A stretch of DNA of 64,000 nucleotides from Candidatus Poribacteria bacterium (GCA_022826645.1 JAJDUM010000105.1:38480-102479); one strand, 5' to 3'. Shown: positions 52,402-62,206, counted from the stretch's first letter. Notes: a model not told the origin generated them from the letters alone. Numbers and translations are program-made.

Positions 52402-54471
52402 TTACTCTTCTTCTTCCGACTTTGCTTCGGCAATCACCTTTTGGGCGAGTTCATCGGGCATCTCCTCGTAACGTAAGAACTCCATCGTGAAACTGCCCCG
52501 CGCACTCGTAATCGATTTCAGATCTATCGAATAGCGGAACATCTCTGCCAACGGTACGGTCGCTTGAATTACCTGACGTTTGCCCGCCTGCTCGACCCCC
52601 ATGATTCTGCCACGTTTGCTATTGAGATCGCCGATAATGTCCCCCATGAACTGTTCAGGAACGGAGATCGTAACGTCCATGATGGGCTCAAGCATCACCG
52701 GATTGGATTGGTTCGCAGCCTCTCGAAACGCAAAAGAGCCAGCGATCTGGAAAGCCATATCTGAGGAGTCAACAGGGTGATGCTTTCCGTCGTAGAGCTC
52801 GACTTGTGCATCAACGAAAGGATACCCTGCAATTAGACCTTGCCCCATTGTCTCACGGATGCCCTTCTCAACGGCGGGGATGTAATTGCGCGGGATTGAA
52901 CCACCCACAACCTTGTTGACAAACTCAAAGCCGGAACCGCGTTCGCGCGGGGCAAGATTTATCCACACTTCACCAAACTGACCGCGTCCACCAGATTGGC
53001 GTTTATACCGACCTTGGACACCACTCGCCCTACCACGAATCGTCTCTTGATAGGAGACTTTCGGCATTTCGGTCTCAGTCTCAATTCCAAACTTGTCTCG
53101 CATTCGGTTGCGTATGACCGCAAGATGCATCTCACCGAGACCGGAGGCCAACAACTGCTTGGTTGTGCTATTCCGTTCAATCTGGAATGATGGATCCTCT
53201 TCTATCATTCGCGAGAGGGTCGAACTCAGTTTCTCATCATCCCCCTCTCGTGCAGGCATAATGGCGAACGAGATAACAGGTTTAGGAAATTCGCAGCCGG
53301 GAAGCTGGAACGAATTTCCCACATCACAAAATGTGTCGTTCGTTTGCGCAAGCGTCAGTTTAGAGACAACTCCGATATCACCTGCGGTGACTTGGGGTGT
53401 GTCAATAGCAGTTTTCCCATTCATGAACGCGAGCTTACCGATCCGTTCATTCTCATCTTTTGTCGCGTTATACACCTGAGAATCGCCGTTGAAAGTACCG
53501 GAATAGACGCGGAAGAAAGTCAGTCTACCTGCGAATGGGTCTGCCAATGTTTTAAAGACTAACGCGGACAACGGCGCATCTGGAGATGCTTCATAGGTTG
53601 TTTTACCGTCAACTCCCGTAATCGGTCTGGCATCTACCGGAGATGGGCAGCAGTCGACGACCAAGTCCATCAAAGGTTGAACGCCGATATTCTGTAGGGC
53701 ATTGCCACAGAGTACGGGCACAAACTGATTGGCACATAATCCTGTACGAAGACCAGCACCAATCTCTTCATCGGTGAGTTCACCCTCGAAAAATTTCTCA
53801 ATCAGTTCATCATCGCTTTCCGCTGCAGTCTCGACCAGTTGTTCCCGCATCTCTTCTGCTTGCATTTCAAGTTCGGAAGGAACCTCAGATTTGGATAAAG
53901 GTTTATTGTCCGGTGGTTCCGCGAACGCCCCCATCTGGATGAGATCAACGACACCTTTAAAGTCAGCCTCTTTGCCAACTGGCACCTGGGTCACAGCCGT
54001 TCGGGTTTCGAGAACCTCATCGACGCTCGCAAGCGCGTTTTCAAAGCTGGCGTTCTCTTTATCCATTTTGTTGATAAAGATCATCCGTGGAAGATCAAAT
54101 TTATCAGCCGCTTCCCATACCTTCTCCGTACCCCCTTCGACGCCGGTCGTTGCATCAATTACCACAATAACGGCATCTACCACTCGCAGTACGCTCTCAA
54201 GATCGCCATGGAAATCTTCGGCACCGGGCGTGTCGAGAATATTTAACTTGTACCCTTTCCACTCCGCAACACAAACAGAACAGTTAATCGTCATCTTGCG
54301 TTCAATTTCATCTGGGGCATAGTCTGAAACTGAATTCCCACTATCAACTTGTCCGATTCGCTCAATTGCGCCCCCATTATAGAGTATCGCCTCGATGAGT
54401 GAAGTCTTCCCTGTGCTCGAATGCCCAATAATACCAATATTCCGAATCTGTTCCGTCTGATATTCCTTCAT
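52402..54471 (-). CDS. Elongation factor G-like translational GTPase (EF-G2 type)
   Basis: 689 residues, with TAAGGAG eight bases before the ATG. G1 is 'GHSSTGKTS' at residues 16-24, in place of the GHIDAGKTT of canonical EF-G. G3 is 'LDTPGAEDF' and G4 'NKMD'. Domains II-V follow, with 'YKRQSGGRGQFGEVWI' in domain IV. The divergent G1 and 'YAPDEIERKMTINCSV' point to the second EF-G class (EF-G2/FusA-like), which assists elongation or recycling. Canonical fusA may lie elsewhere in the genome. Confidence 0.93.
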   Translation of the reverse strand: MKEYQTEQIRNIGIIGHSSTGKTSLIEAILYNGGAIERIGQVDSGNSVSDYAPDEIERKMTINCSVCVAEWKGYKLNILDTPGAEDFHGDLESVLRVVDAVIVVIDATTGVEGGTEKVWEAADKFDLPRMIFINKMDKENASFENALASVDEVLETRTAVTQVPVGKEADFKGVVDLIQMGAFAEPPDNKPLSKSEVPSELEMQAEEMREQLVETAAESDDELIEKFFEGELTDEEIGAGLRTGLCANQFVPVLCGNALQNIGVQPLMDLVVDCCPSPVDARPITGVDGKTTYEASPDAPLSALVFKTLADPFAGRLTFFRVYSGTFNGDSQVYNATKDENERIGKLAFMNGKTAIDTPQVTAGDIGVVSKLTLAQTNDTFCDVGNSFQLPGCEFPKPVISFAIMPAREGDDEKLSSTLSRMIEEDPSFQIERNSTTKQLLASGLGEMHLAVIRNRMRDKFGIETETEMPKVSYQETIRGRASGVQGRYKRQSGGRGQFGEVWINLAPRERGSGFEFVNKVVGGSIPRNYIPAVEKGIRETMGQGLIAGYPFVDAQVELYDGKHHPVDSSDMAFQIAGSFAFREAANQSNPVMLEPIMDVTISVPEQFMGDIIGDLNSKRGRIMGVEQAGKRQVIQATVPLAEMFRYSIDLKSITSARGSFTMEFLRYEEMPDELAQKVIAEAKSEEEE

Positions 54472-54685
54472 TAAAAAAAACTCCTTACGGTGTCAGTTTA
54501 ACCAAAAAAGATCGCAGAAATGTGCAATCAAGCAGGTCTATAAAGTTTTTGTTTGGATGAGCTGGATCTGATGTGATTTCTACCCGGTTTCTCTATCACC
54601 AAATTTTCTAGGATCTCCTCGATTGAGAAAAAGGTGTTATCTGCTATATCCTGACCCGCCTTGAAAATTTCTAAAAATCTTGGTG

Positions 54686-54714
54686 ATTGTAGCACACCCC
54701 TATGGGAAATGCAA
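54686..54714 (-). promoter_or_regulatory. Sigma70-type promoter for the EF-G-like gene
   Basis: On the reverse strand: TTGCAT, 17 bases, TACAAT, with TGC before the -10 (extended). The leader is about 208 bases and shows no riboswitch I can recognise. The region 54472-54943 holds only this promoter, the divergent one at 54743-54771, and no gene. Confidence 0.6.
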
Positions 54715-54742
54715 GCAAAAAGAATTCGGTCAACTTTTCCCT

Positions 54743-54771
54743 TTGACAATGCCACAACTTTAGTCTATACT
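54743..54771 (+). promoter_or_regulatory. Sigma70 promoter for the small membrane ORF and permease
   Basis: TTGACA, 17 bases, TATACT. The next forward gene is at 54944. Confidence 0.65.
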
Positions 54772-54943
54772 TGCGATATATAAGTACACGATGGCATAAA
54801 TCCCTAAAATTTCTATTAATCGAGGCACAGAATTTTAAGATGTTGGAAGGATCAGACGAATACGTAGGGAGACTGGAAGGGATTAAAAACTCCCGCCGTG
54901 GAGTACGCGAAGATTTTGATATTCCATCGAATTGGAGTCGCGC

Positions 54944-55084
54944 ATGAAAGGCATTTTCAACATTCTAATCTGTTTACTCTTCCCCATAGCTTGGGGGGCA
55001 CTTATCAACTGGATTTTTACCTTTCTCGAACGTCGTACCGGCCACTCAACTCACCCCAACTCTAAAATCGATTATCACATTTAA
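54944..55084 (+). CDS. Small hydrophobic protein (46 residues)
   Basis: A short frame with TTGGAG nine bases before the ATG. The sequence opens 'MKGIFNILICLLFPIAWGAL' and continues through one hydrophobic helix ('INWIFTFLE') to a basic, polar tail ('RRTGHSTHPN'). It ends 14 bases before the permease gene and downstream of a good promoter. A single-pass membrane peptide that may associate with the permease is an inference. Confidence 0.5.
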   Translation: MKGIFNILICLLFPIAWGALINWIFTFLERRTGHSTHPNSKIDYHI

Positions 55085-55098
55085 ATTCATAACGCTAA

Positions 55099-56001
55099 AT
55101 GAACGTCGATATCAGTGGCATACCTGTTAATATCTTGGGATTGATCGGTTTGGGGTGTATCAGCGGTTTCCTGTCCGGTTTCTTCGGAATCGGCGGTGGA
55201 CCGCTAATCACCCCAATCCTTAATATCCTATTTGGCATTCCCTTCCCAATCTGCATCGGGAGTACGCTGTCTCGGACGGTCGGCACCTCTTTCTCCACCG
55301 TATTGCGGTTTTGGAAATTCGGCGATATTGACCCAAAACTGGCATTGATGATCGTTGGAGGTAATTTTGTCGGCATTGAGCTTGGGGTATATCTGCTCGA
55401 CTGGTTGGACAAGCTAGAGCAGGTCAACGTTGGCGGTCAATCTATTTCAGCGCTTCAGTATTACTTGCAATGGCTCTTCTTTGGCGTGCTTATCACCGTT
55501 TCAGGATTGATTCTCATAGAATCACTGATTCACAGAAGAAAAAGCGTACACAGACAACCGCGCGGCTTACTTCGTGGCTTCCGCATCCCGCCTTATGTTT
55601 CCTTCCCTAAAATTGGCGTGCGCCAAATCTCTCTCTCCGCAACTGTGTACTCAGCACTCGTCATTGGTGTCTTCACCGGGTTACTTGGGATTGGCGGCGG
55701 CATTCTCTTCGTGCCGCTACTGATCTACGGCTACGGCGTTGAAACACATGCAGCGGTCGGCACAACTTCGCTCATCGTGCTTTTTTCCGCTACCTACGGG
55801 ACCATTACCCACGCGATGCGGGGCAATGTTGATTTATGGTTGGTTGTGTTTTTGCTGGTGGGATCCACGATTTGTGCACAGATCGGGGTAATCGCTAATC
55901 AAAGAATAGAGAGCGATTCTATCCGCTTCTATTTTGCGTTTATCGTTTTGATTGTGGCAGGGATGATCGGCTTTAATCTGCTGCGCGCGATCTATGGGTA
56001 G
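55099..56001 (+). CDS. TauE/SafE family membrane permease
   Basis: 300 residues with about eight predicted membrane segments in two halves. Each half begins with the family motif: 'GFLSGFFGIGGGPLITP' and 'GVFTGLLGIGGGILFVP'. The family exports sulfite, sulfoacetate or related small anions. The substrate is unknown. It is probably co-transcribed with the 46-residue ORF. Confidence 0.92.
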   Translation: MNVDISGIPVNILGLIGLGCISGFLSGFFGIGGGPLITPILNILFGIPFPICIGSTLSRTVGTSFSTVLRFWKFGDIDPKLALMIVGGNFVGIELGVYLLDWLDKLEQVNVGGQSISALQYYLQWLFFGVLITVSGLILIESLIHRRKSVHRQPRGLLRGFRIPPYVSFPKIGVRQISLSATVYSALVIGVFTGLLGIGGGILFVPLLIYGYGVETHAAVGTTSLIVLFSATYGTITHAMRGNVDLWLVVFLLVGSTICAQIGVIANQRIESDSIRFYFAFIVLIVAGMIGFNLLRAIYG

Positions 56002-56105
56002 TTGAACGACAGGAAGGTTGAACGTTGTTTCCCCAATTTGGGGCTGGGAAGCAAAGTAGGTGAAGGTGTTGGTTTGCACCGTTGTTCTTCGTCCGGTAGC
56101 TGCAT

Positions 56106-56573
56106 TTATTGCACAATCCTCATGGCAGCTTCATATTTTTCCGTAATCATTTCCTTGCCCTCAAGACATAATTTATTCCAACTCCGTTCTAATTTTGCCC
56201 TTACCCAAGCCGTTCCCTCATCAATTTCCATCTGATGTTGAACAAAGACAAGGTAAAACAAAGATGGAATTTGATCAATGTGAGCTATGGCGTCGGCACT
56301 AGCAAGGCAAACCGCCTCCGCTGTTTGTTTCTCTATATCGGTACTCCCTCGATGAGAAACAATACACTGCTTGATGGCGGTTATCTTATCTTCAGGATAA
56401 TTGAGGGATCTTAAAATTGTAGCCGCCTCTTGAGCACTGTGAAGATGGTGTTCTGAGGTAAAGGATTCTTCCTTGATACTAGCATAGTCGTGTAACAAGG
56501 CGGCAATTTCGACAATCTCTGGATCGGCTTCCAGCTTCTGCGCCAGCAGCTTGCCGTATTTTACAACAAGCAC
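56106..56573 (-). CDS. HD-domain phosphohydrolase-like protein, 5' end uncertain
   Basis: 155 residues from a GTG at 56573. 'AALLHDYASI' is the HD motif, 'EHHLHSAQEAATIL' carries further metal-ligand His residues, and 'SADAIAHIDQI' the last Asp. The bases just upstream, in the same frame but with no start codon before an in-frame TAG, encode 'GYGIWSHHIVLVVKYG', which looks like the first helix with the first metal His of the HD fold. An ATG a few bases further up is in another frame. The gene may therefore be frameshifted at its 5' end, or start at an unusual codon. It lies 105 bases after nrdJ on the same strand. Confidence 0.75.
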   Translation of the reverse strand: MLVVKYGKLLAQKLEADPEIVEIAALLHDYASIKEESFTSEHHLHSAQEAATILRSLNYPEDKITAIKQCIVSHRGSTDIEKQTAEAVCLASADAIAHIDQIPSLFYLVFVQHQMEIDEGTAWVRAKLERSWNKLCLEGKEMITEKYEAAMRIVQ

Positions 56574-56678
56574 GATATGATGACTCCAGATACCATACCC
56601 CTACTTGTTGGTCTCTTTTTTACACGCCTTTTCAACGATGCTGCTGATTGTTGAGGTCATCTGCCTCATACTTCAACC

Positions 56679-59600
56679 CTACGAACACCCACTCGTCGCA
56701 CCACAATTCAGACAGCGATAGCAGGTGCCGTTCCGCACCATAATCGTTCCGCAGTCATGGCAAGGCGGCGCGTCAGACTGCATCGCTGCGACGCGTTTTT
56801 CACGTGCTTCCAGTCTTTCGTCGTTCTCTTCCTGATCAATGTCAGTCACATGAGGGGGCAGCTGTTGTGGTTGGGCAAGTTGATCGCCGAGGCTTCCGTC
56901 TCCTCCAGTAAGCGCTTCGCTTTGAGGCGCGAACTTCAGTCCCAACCAACGGAACACATAGTCGATGATTGACTTGGCTATCGGGATATCCTTATTGTTG
57001 GTAAATCCCGCAGGTTCAAATCCGACATGGCTGAACTTACTGACCAGCGATTCCAGCGGAACACCGTATTGCAACGAGATAGAGGTCATTGTCGCGATAG
57101 TATCCATCAACCCAGAGATGACTGAGCCTTCCTTCGACATCTTGAGAAAGACCTCGCCGGGGGTGCCATCTTCGTAAAATCCAACGGTGATATAGCCTTC
57201 ATGACCCGCAACGCTGAATTTATGGGTGATTGAAGCACGCTCGTTAGGCAGACGACGGCGAATTGGGCGCGCTTCCTGTTCTTCTTCCTCTGCTTCTGCC
57301 CTCGTTGTGCTGAGAGGTTGCGATAGTTTGGATCCATCCCGATAGAGTGCCACCGCCTTCAGTCCCAGCTTCCACGCCTCAACGTAAAGGTTCTCGACCT
57401 CTTCGACTGTTGTTTCGTGGGGCATGTTGATGGTCTTGGATATCGACCCACTCAGGAATGGCTGCGTCGCGGCGACCATACGGACATGCGCCATCGGTTC
57501 AATGTAGCGTTGACCGTGCTTCCCGCATTTGTTGGCACAATCAAAGACGGGTAGGTGTTCATCTTTCAGATGCGGTGCACTTTCAATGGTCATCATACCA
57601 CAGATTACGTTGCTCGCTTCTTCGATCTGCTGCCGCGTAAATTCCAATTCATTCAAGAGGTCGAAATCTGGCGCATTATACTGCTCTGCCCTAAACCCGA
57701 GGCGTGCCATCCCTTCCTCTCCGACGGTATAAGCGTTAAACGCATGCGCCAACTCAAAAACAGAAGGCAGCGTCGCCTCAATCTGACCAATCTCTTCGTC
57801 AGTCAATCCCTTCTCTTTAAGCGAAACATTATTGATATGCGGCGAACCAATTAACGAGGAAGTACCTTGCACATACGTCACAATGTCATCAATCTCTTCA
57901 TCTGTATAACCGAGCTTTTTCAACGCACGTGGCACGGATTGGTTGATGATTTTAAAGTAACCGCCGCCCGCCAACTTCTTGAATTTCACGAGCGCAAATT
58001 CCGGCTCAACACCGGTCGTATCGCATTCCATAAGCAGTCCTATGGTACCGGTAGGTGCAAGCACTGTTGCTTGTGCATTCCGATAGCCGTACTGCCTCCC
58101 CATCTCAACCGCTTCATCCCACGTCTGTTGTGCCGCCCTCAAGAGATCGGACGGACAAACATCCGGACTAATGCGATAGGCTGCGTCGCGATGCTTACTC
58201 ATCACATGCAGCATCGATTCACGGTTCTTCTCAAAACTGGAGAAGGGCTCTTTGACTGCAGCCATCTCTGCAGATGTGCGATATGCCTCACCACAGAGAA
58301 TAGCGGTGAGCGCACCAGCGATAGCATATCCTTCTTCGCTATCATAGGGGATACCATTGACCATCAACAGAGTCCCCAGATTAGCATATCCTAATCCGAG
58401 TGGTCGATAGTCGTGGCTGTTTTGAGCAATTGGTTGGGTCGGATAGGAGGAGAAATCTACAAGGATTTCCTGACCGATGAAGAAGATTCGGCAAGCATGC
58501 TTGAACCCTTCGACATCAAAGTTTCCATCTTCATCGACAAATTTGAGTAGATTGATAGAAGCGAGATTACATGCGGAGTCGTCAAGGAACATATATTCTG
58601 AACACGGATTACTGCTATAAATTCGATCGGTATTCGCACAGGTATGCCAGTCATTAATCGTCGTATCGAACTGCACTCCTGGATCCGCACAAGCCCAAGC
58701 GGCTTCGGATATTTGACGCATGAGATCTTTGGCTTCATACGTCTCACAGATTTCGCCCGTCGTACGGAACGTTGTATGCCACTTATCACCCTTTAGATAG
58801 GCATTCATGAATTCGTCCGTGATTCGGACAGAGTTATTTGAATTTTGCCCCGCGACGGTCTTATACGCTTCCCCGTTGAAGTCAGAGGGATAACCAGCGG
58901 CGACCAGCGCTGCTACCTTCTTTTCCTCACTCACTTTCCAGTTGATGAAATCAACGATTTCCGGGTGATCCATATCGAGGCATACCATCTTGGCTGCACG
59001 TCTGGTAGTCCCCCCAGATTTCGTCGCCCCTGCGCCACGGTCAAAAACCTCAAGGAAAGACATCAGTCCACTACTTGTACCCCCGCCGGAAAGTTTTTCT
59101 TGCCGTCCGCGGATTTTGAAAAAATTCGTTCCGGTTCCCGAACCGTACTTAAAGACACGCGCCTCATTTTTGACCAGTTCAAAAATCGACATCAGGTCAT
59201 CGTCAACAGATTGTATGAAGCATGCGCTGCATTGTGGGTGGTCGTAGTTGTTTTGTGTCTGGGCTGCACTTCTCTTTTCAAAGTCCCAATACCAGTTGCC
59301 GGTTCCCCCTATGATTCCATACTGATGATATAATCCACAATTAAACCAGACCGGCGAATTAAACGCACCCCGCTGCATGACGAGCAGATCCGTCAGTTCC
59401 ATCTCAAAGGCATCAGCATCCTCTGGCGTGGCGAAGTAGCCGCCGAAAGTTTCGCCAGCGTGGCGGATGGTATGAGCGACACGTTGGATGAGTTGACGAA
59501 CGCTTGTTTCGCTCCCCGCTTCAGGTAGACCCGCTTTACGGAAATATTTGGATACTGCAATATCCGCTGCCAACTGCGACCAATTCGATGGAACCTCCAC

Positions 59601-59834
59601 CTCGTCTTTCTCGAAGATAGCCTCGCCTTTCTCATTATAGATCACCGAACTTCGAGGTTCCCACTCGATTGTATCGAATGGATGCACACCGGGCAAGGTA
59701 TACCGTCGATCGATTTTCAAGCCCTGTTGTTGTGCAGTTTCTTCAAGGGAAGAGGGTTTGATGTCAGCAGTTTCATCCGATGGTGCAGAGGCTATCGAAT
59801 CCTGATTAACACCAAAATCGTTGGGTTGGGACAT
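56679..59834 (-). CDS. nrdJ: Adenosylcobalamin-dependent (class II) ribonucleotide reductase
   Basis: 1051 residues, with AGAAAGGAATTG before the ATG. It reduces ribonucleotides using a B12-derived thiyl radical. 'GSGTGTNFFKIRG', 'NPCSEYMFLDDSACNLASINL' and 'LAPTGTIGLLMECDTTGVEP' are core phrases around the active site. The C-terminus carries 'CHDCGTIMVRNGTCYRCLNCG', the Cys-rich tail used for re-reduction or zinc binding in vitamin B12-type RNRs. It lies directly after nrdR on the same strand (118-bp gap) and has no clear promoter of its own, so it is probably transcribed from the nrdR promoter under NrdR control. Confidence 0.97.
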   Translation of the reverse strand: MSQPNDFGVNQDSIASAPSDETADIKPSSLEETAQQQGLKIDRRYTLPGVHPFDTIEWEPRSSVIYNEKGEAIFEKDEVEVPSNWSQLAADIAVSKYFRKAGLPEAGSETSVRQLIQRVAHTIRHAGETFGGYFATPEDADAFEMELTDLLVMQRGAFNSPVWFNCGLYHQYGIIGGTGNWYWDFEKRSAAQTQNNYDHPQCSACFIQSVDDDLMSIFELVKNEARVFKYGSGTGTNFFKIRGRQEKLSGGGTSSGLMSFLEVFDRGAGATKSGGTTRRAAKMVCLDMDHPEIVDFINWKVSEEKKVAALVAAGYPSDFNGEAYKTVAGQNSNNSVRITDEFMNAYLKGDKWHTTFRTTGEICETYEAKDLMRQISEAAWACADPGVQFDTTINDWHTCANTDRIYSSNPCSEYMFLDDSACNLASINLLKFVDEDGNFDVEGFKHACRIFFIGQEILVDFSSYPTQPIAQNSHDYRPLGLGYANLGTLLMVNGIPYDSEEGYAIAGALTAILCGEAYRTSAEMAAVKEPFSSFEKNRESMLHVMSKHRDAAYRISPDVCPSDLLRAAQQTWDEAVEMGRQYGYRNAQATVLAPTGTIGLLMECDTTGVEPEFALVKFKKLAGGGYFKIINQSVPRALKKLGYTDEEIDDIVTYVQGTSSLIGSPHINNVSLKEKGLTDEEIGQIEATLPSVFELAHAFNAYTVGEEGMARLGFRAEQYNAPDFDLLNELEFTRQQIEEASNVICGMMTIESAPHLKDEHLPVFDCANKCGKHGQRYIEPMAHVRMVAATQPFLSGSISKTINMPHETTVEEVENLYVEAWKLGLKAVALYRDGSKLSQPLSTTRAEAEEEEQEARPIRRRLPNERASITHKFSVAGHEGYITVGFYEDGTPGEVFLKMSKEGSVISGLMDTIATMTSISLQYGVPLESLVSKFSHVGFEPAGFTNNKDIPIAKSIIDYVFRWLGLKFAPQSEALTGGDGSLGDQLAQPQQLPPHVTDIDQEENDERLEAREKRVAAMQSDAPPCHDCGTIMVRNGTCYRCLNCGATSGCS

Positions 59835-59952
59835 TTCAATTCCTTTCTATGATTGCTGCAAAAACACTCGCAGATTTAGCGATCTACCTGCAACTCGTTA
59901 CAACGTTCTGTAATCAGTTTAACGCTCTATCTGAACTATCGGTTTCATTAAT

Positions 59953-60408
59953 CTAATCATCAGGGTCTAATTGACGGAGCTCGTTTTCAAAATCTGCCGC
60001 ATCCTTGAAATCACGGTAGACAGAAGCAAATCGAATATATGCGACGCTATCCAGATTTTTGAGAGCATCCATAACAATTTCACCAATGATATGGCTTTCG
60101 ATTTCAGTTTTATGTATACTGATAAGTTGCTGTTCTATATCCCCAATCAAACGATCAATGGTTTCCTGGCTAATCGAGCGTTTTTCACACGCCTTCATGA
60201 TATTGCGTCTCAGCTTTTGTCGATCGAAGGCTTCGCGGCGCTGGTCCTTCTTAATGATAAAAAGATCCAACACCTCAGCCCGCTCATACGTTGTAAATCG
60301 CTTTGAGCAATGGAGACACGCCCGGCGTCTGCGGATAGCAGTTCCTCCGTCAGTATCCCGTTTATCAATGACTCTTATGCTTGAACCATTGCAATATGGA
60401 CATTTCAT
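59953..60408 (-). CDS. nrdR: Transcriptional repressor NrdR
   Basis: 151 residues. The N-terminal zinc ribbon is 'MKCPYCNGSSIRVIDKRD' and 'RACLHCSKRFTTYERAE'. An ATP-cone (residues ~47-136) follows. NrdR senses dATP/ATP and represses ribonucleotide reductase genes by binding paired NrdR boxes. Its gene is followed directly by nrdJ. Two NrdR-box-like sites lie just upstream in its own promoter region (60413-60459), suggesting it controls itself and nrdJ together. Confidence 0.97.
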   Translation of the reverse strand: MKCPYCNGSSIRVIDKRDTDGGTAIRRRRACLHCSKRFTTYERAEVLDLFIIKKDQRREAFDRQKLRRNIMKACEKRSISQETIDRLIGDIEQQLISIHKTEIESHIIGEIVMDALKNLDSVAYIRFASVYRDFKDAADFENELRQLDPDD

Positions 60409-60412
60409 AGAA

Positions 60413-60459
60413 CACCAATATGTTGTGTATAATTTCTTTTACCATACAATATGTTCGAT
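60413..60459 (-). promoter_or_regulatory. Paired NrdR-box-like operators
   Basis: Sites at 60413-60428 (CACCAATATGTTGTGT) and 60444-60459 (ATACAATATGTTCGAT) each match most positions of the remembered 16-bp NrdR consensus (ACACWATATWTWGTGT-like). They share CAATATGTT and are spaced 31 bases apart, three helical turns, as known NrdR boxes are. They cover the stretch from just after the likely start of transcription to the nrdR ATG. Confidence 0.65.
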
Positions 60460-60469
60460 ATGGACTAAT

Positions 60470-60498
60470 ATAATAATCAATTATCAACGATCTGTCAA
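60470..60498 (-). promoter_or_regulatory. Sigma70 promoter for nrdR-nrdJ
   Basis: On the reverse strand: TTGACA (60498-60493), 17 bases, TATTAT (60475-60470). The predicted start point falls at about 60463, right beside the NrdR-box pair. The remaining gap to the MATE gene (60499-60798) is AT-rich next to the promoter and shows no gene. Confidence 0.75.
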
Positions 60499-60798
60499 TA
60501 GTTTTTTAACAGAATTTTACCAGTTTTTTACCAAAAAAAATTAACAGTCGAGATCTAAACAGATAATTCTTGCCGAACTCCGTGAAGGTGTGGCACAATT
60601 AAGACGATGAATCGGCAAATCTATCAATTAGGGACTGTAGTTACTAACCTAAATTATACGGATCCGATCGCCACAAAGATTAAGAGGATGAGGGGAAGAT
60701 ATTTTCGTGTTTCAGGTATCCTTCGATGAAAATCGCTAAACAAAGGAGGGTTTGAATCGTCGAAAACGCATCAACGTACATCGGACAGAAAGCGGATT

Positions 60799-62157
60799 AT
60801 GAAGAAATCGAAGTATGACCTGACCCAAGGAAGCATTTTCAGGAACCTTATACATCTTGCTTGGCCAATTGCTCTTAGCAATATCCTACAGGATTCTTTC
60901 AGTGTCGTCGATATGATCTTCGTTGGGAAATTAGGGGCTGAAGCGATTTCCGCCGTTGACATGAGCTCGAACCTTCAGCGACTGATCAGCGTGCTTTCAC
61001 TTGGCATCTCAATGGGAACCGTCGTTTTGGTTTCTCAATCAATCGGTGCACAACAGAGAGAGCAAGGGGAGAATATTGCGATGCAGGCGCTCATCTTGAG
61101 CATGATATGTCCCCTTGCAATCGCGTGTATAGGATTTCCGCTCGCTGAAATTGGATTGAGGTTGCTCGGAGCAGAAGAAGAGGTGGTACGGCTGGGCGTA
61201 CCTTACTTGCGTATCACACTGCTTGGTGGTATCATGATGTTCGTATCAATGACCTTAGGCTCCATTTTCAGAGCGGGTGGAGATTCGCTGACACCGATGG
61301 TCGTCATGATCGTCTCAACGGTCTTAAACATCGTTCTGGATCCCCTGCTGATATTTGGCATCTGGAAATTCCCGCGTTTGGAGGTTGCAGGATCCGCGTA
61401 TGCAAGCGTGATTGGCAGAAGTGCCGGGGTTGTGATTTTCCTTTATCTGTGTTTCATAGGGCGCAGCGTCATCTCGCTCAAGCACGTTAAACGCCGTATC
61501 GATCTGTCAGTAATGAGGCAAATTCTGCGACTCGGAATTTTCAGTTCAATGCAAGGATTTTTGAGACACGCCTCCCGGTTGGGATTTATTCGAGTTGTAG
61601 CAATTCATGGAACGAAGGCCGTGGCTGCCTATGCCATCTGCATGCGCCTCCGCATTCTTGTGATGCACTTGGGATTTGGATTCGCAAATGCTGTTGCCCC
61701 AATGGTAGGACAGAATGTCGGCGCCGGACAGATTGACAGGGCAGAAAAATCCGCCAATCTTGCCAGTGGATTGGCAACGGTACTTATGGCGGTGCTTGGA
61801 AGCCTACTGTTTATCTTCCCCCATCTTAGCATTAGAATATTTACCAGCCAAACGGAAGTCATCACTATCGGGAGTGTTTACATCCGCTATCTATCAGCCA
61901 CTTTTGCATTTATTGCAATTTCTATTGTATATGGTCGCGCGCTCAATGGTGCTGGGGACACCGTTTCACCAATGATAATGACATTCATCTGTCAACTCGG
62001 TGTTGGATTGCTTCTGGTAATCTGGCTCTCCTATCTGGTGGGACTTAAGGGGGTTTGGATTGGCATCGCCTTATCAAACGTTGTACAAGGCCTGTTGATG
62101 TGGTGGTGGTTTAGACGGGGGACATGGAAGACCAAAAGACTGATGGAGAAGAAATGA
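60799..62157 (+). CDS. MATE family efflux transporter
   Basis: 452 residues with about 12 hydrophobic segments in two six-helix halves. 'WPIALSNILQDSFSVVDMIFVGKLG' at the start and the later 'PMVGQNVGAGQIDRAEKSA' in the second half are MATE/MatE phrases. It exports drugs or metabolites by Na+ or H+ antiport. The ribosome site is weak; the in-frame codons immediately upstream contain no alternative start. Confidence 0.92.
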   Translation: MKKSKYDLTQGSIFRNLIHLAWPIALSNILQDSFSVVDMIFVGKLGAEAISAVDMSSNLQRLISVLSLGISMGTVVLVSQSIGAQQREQGENIAMQALILSMICPLAIACIGFPLAEIGLRLLGAEEEVVRLGVPYLRITLLGGIMMFVSMTLGSIFRAGGDSLTPMVVMIVSTVLNIVLDPLLIFGIWKFPRLEVAGSAYASVIGRSAGVVIFLYLCFIGRSVISLKHVKRRIDLSVMRQILRLGIFSSMQGFLRHASRLGFIRVVAIHGTKAVAAYAICMRLRILVMHLGFGFANAVAPMVGQNVGAGQIDRAEKSANLASGLATVLMAVLGSLLFIFPHLSIRIFTSQTEVITIGSVYIRYLSATFAFIAISIVYGRALNGAGDTVSPMIMTFICQLGVGLLLVIWLSYLVGLKGVWIGIALSNVVQGLLMWWWFRRGTWKTKRLMEKK

Positions 62158-62206
62158 CGTTAGCGCCGCCCCGATGGATAGGGCGATAAGCACGAACTGG
62201 AGCACA

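Noticed and set aside
54528..54755. Reverse 75-residue frame upstream of the EF-G-like gene
   Set aside because: Its start lies upstream of, and its body overlaps, the good promoter at 54686-54714; it has no ribosome site of note and no family resemblance.
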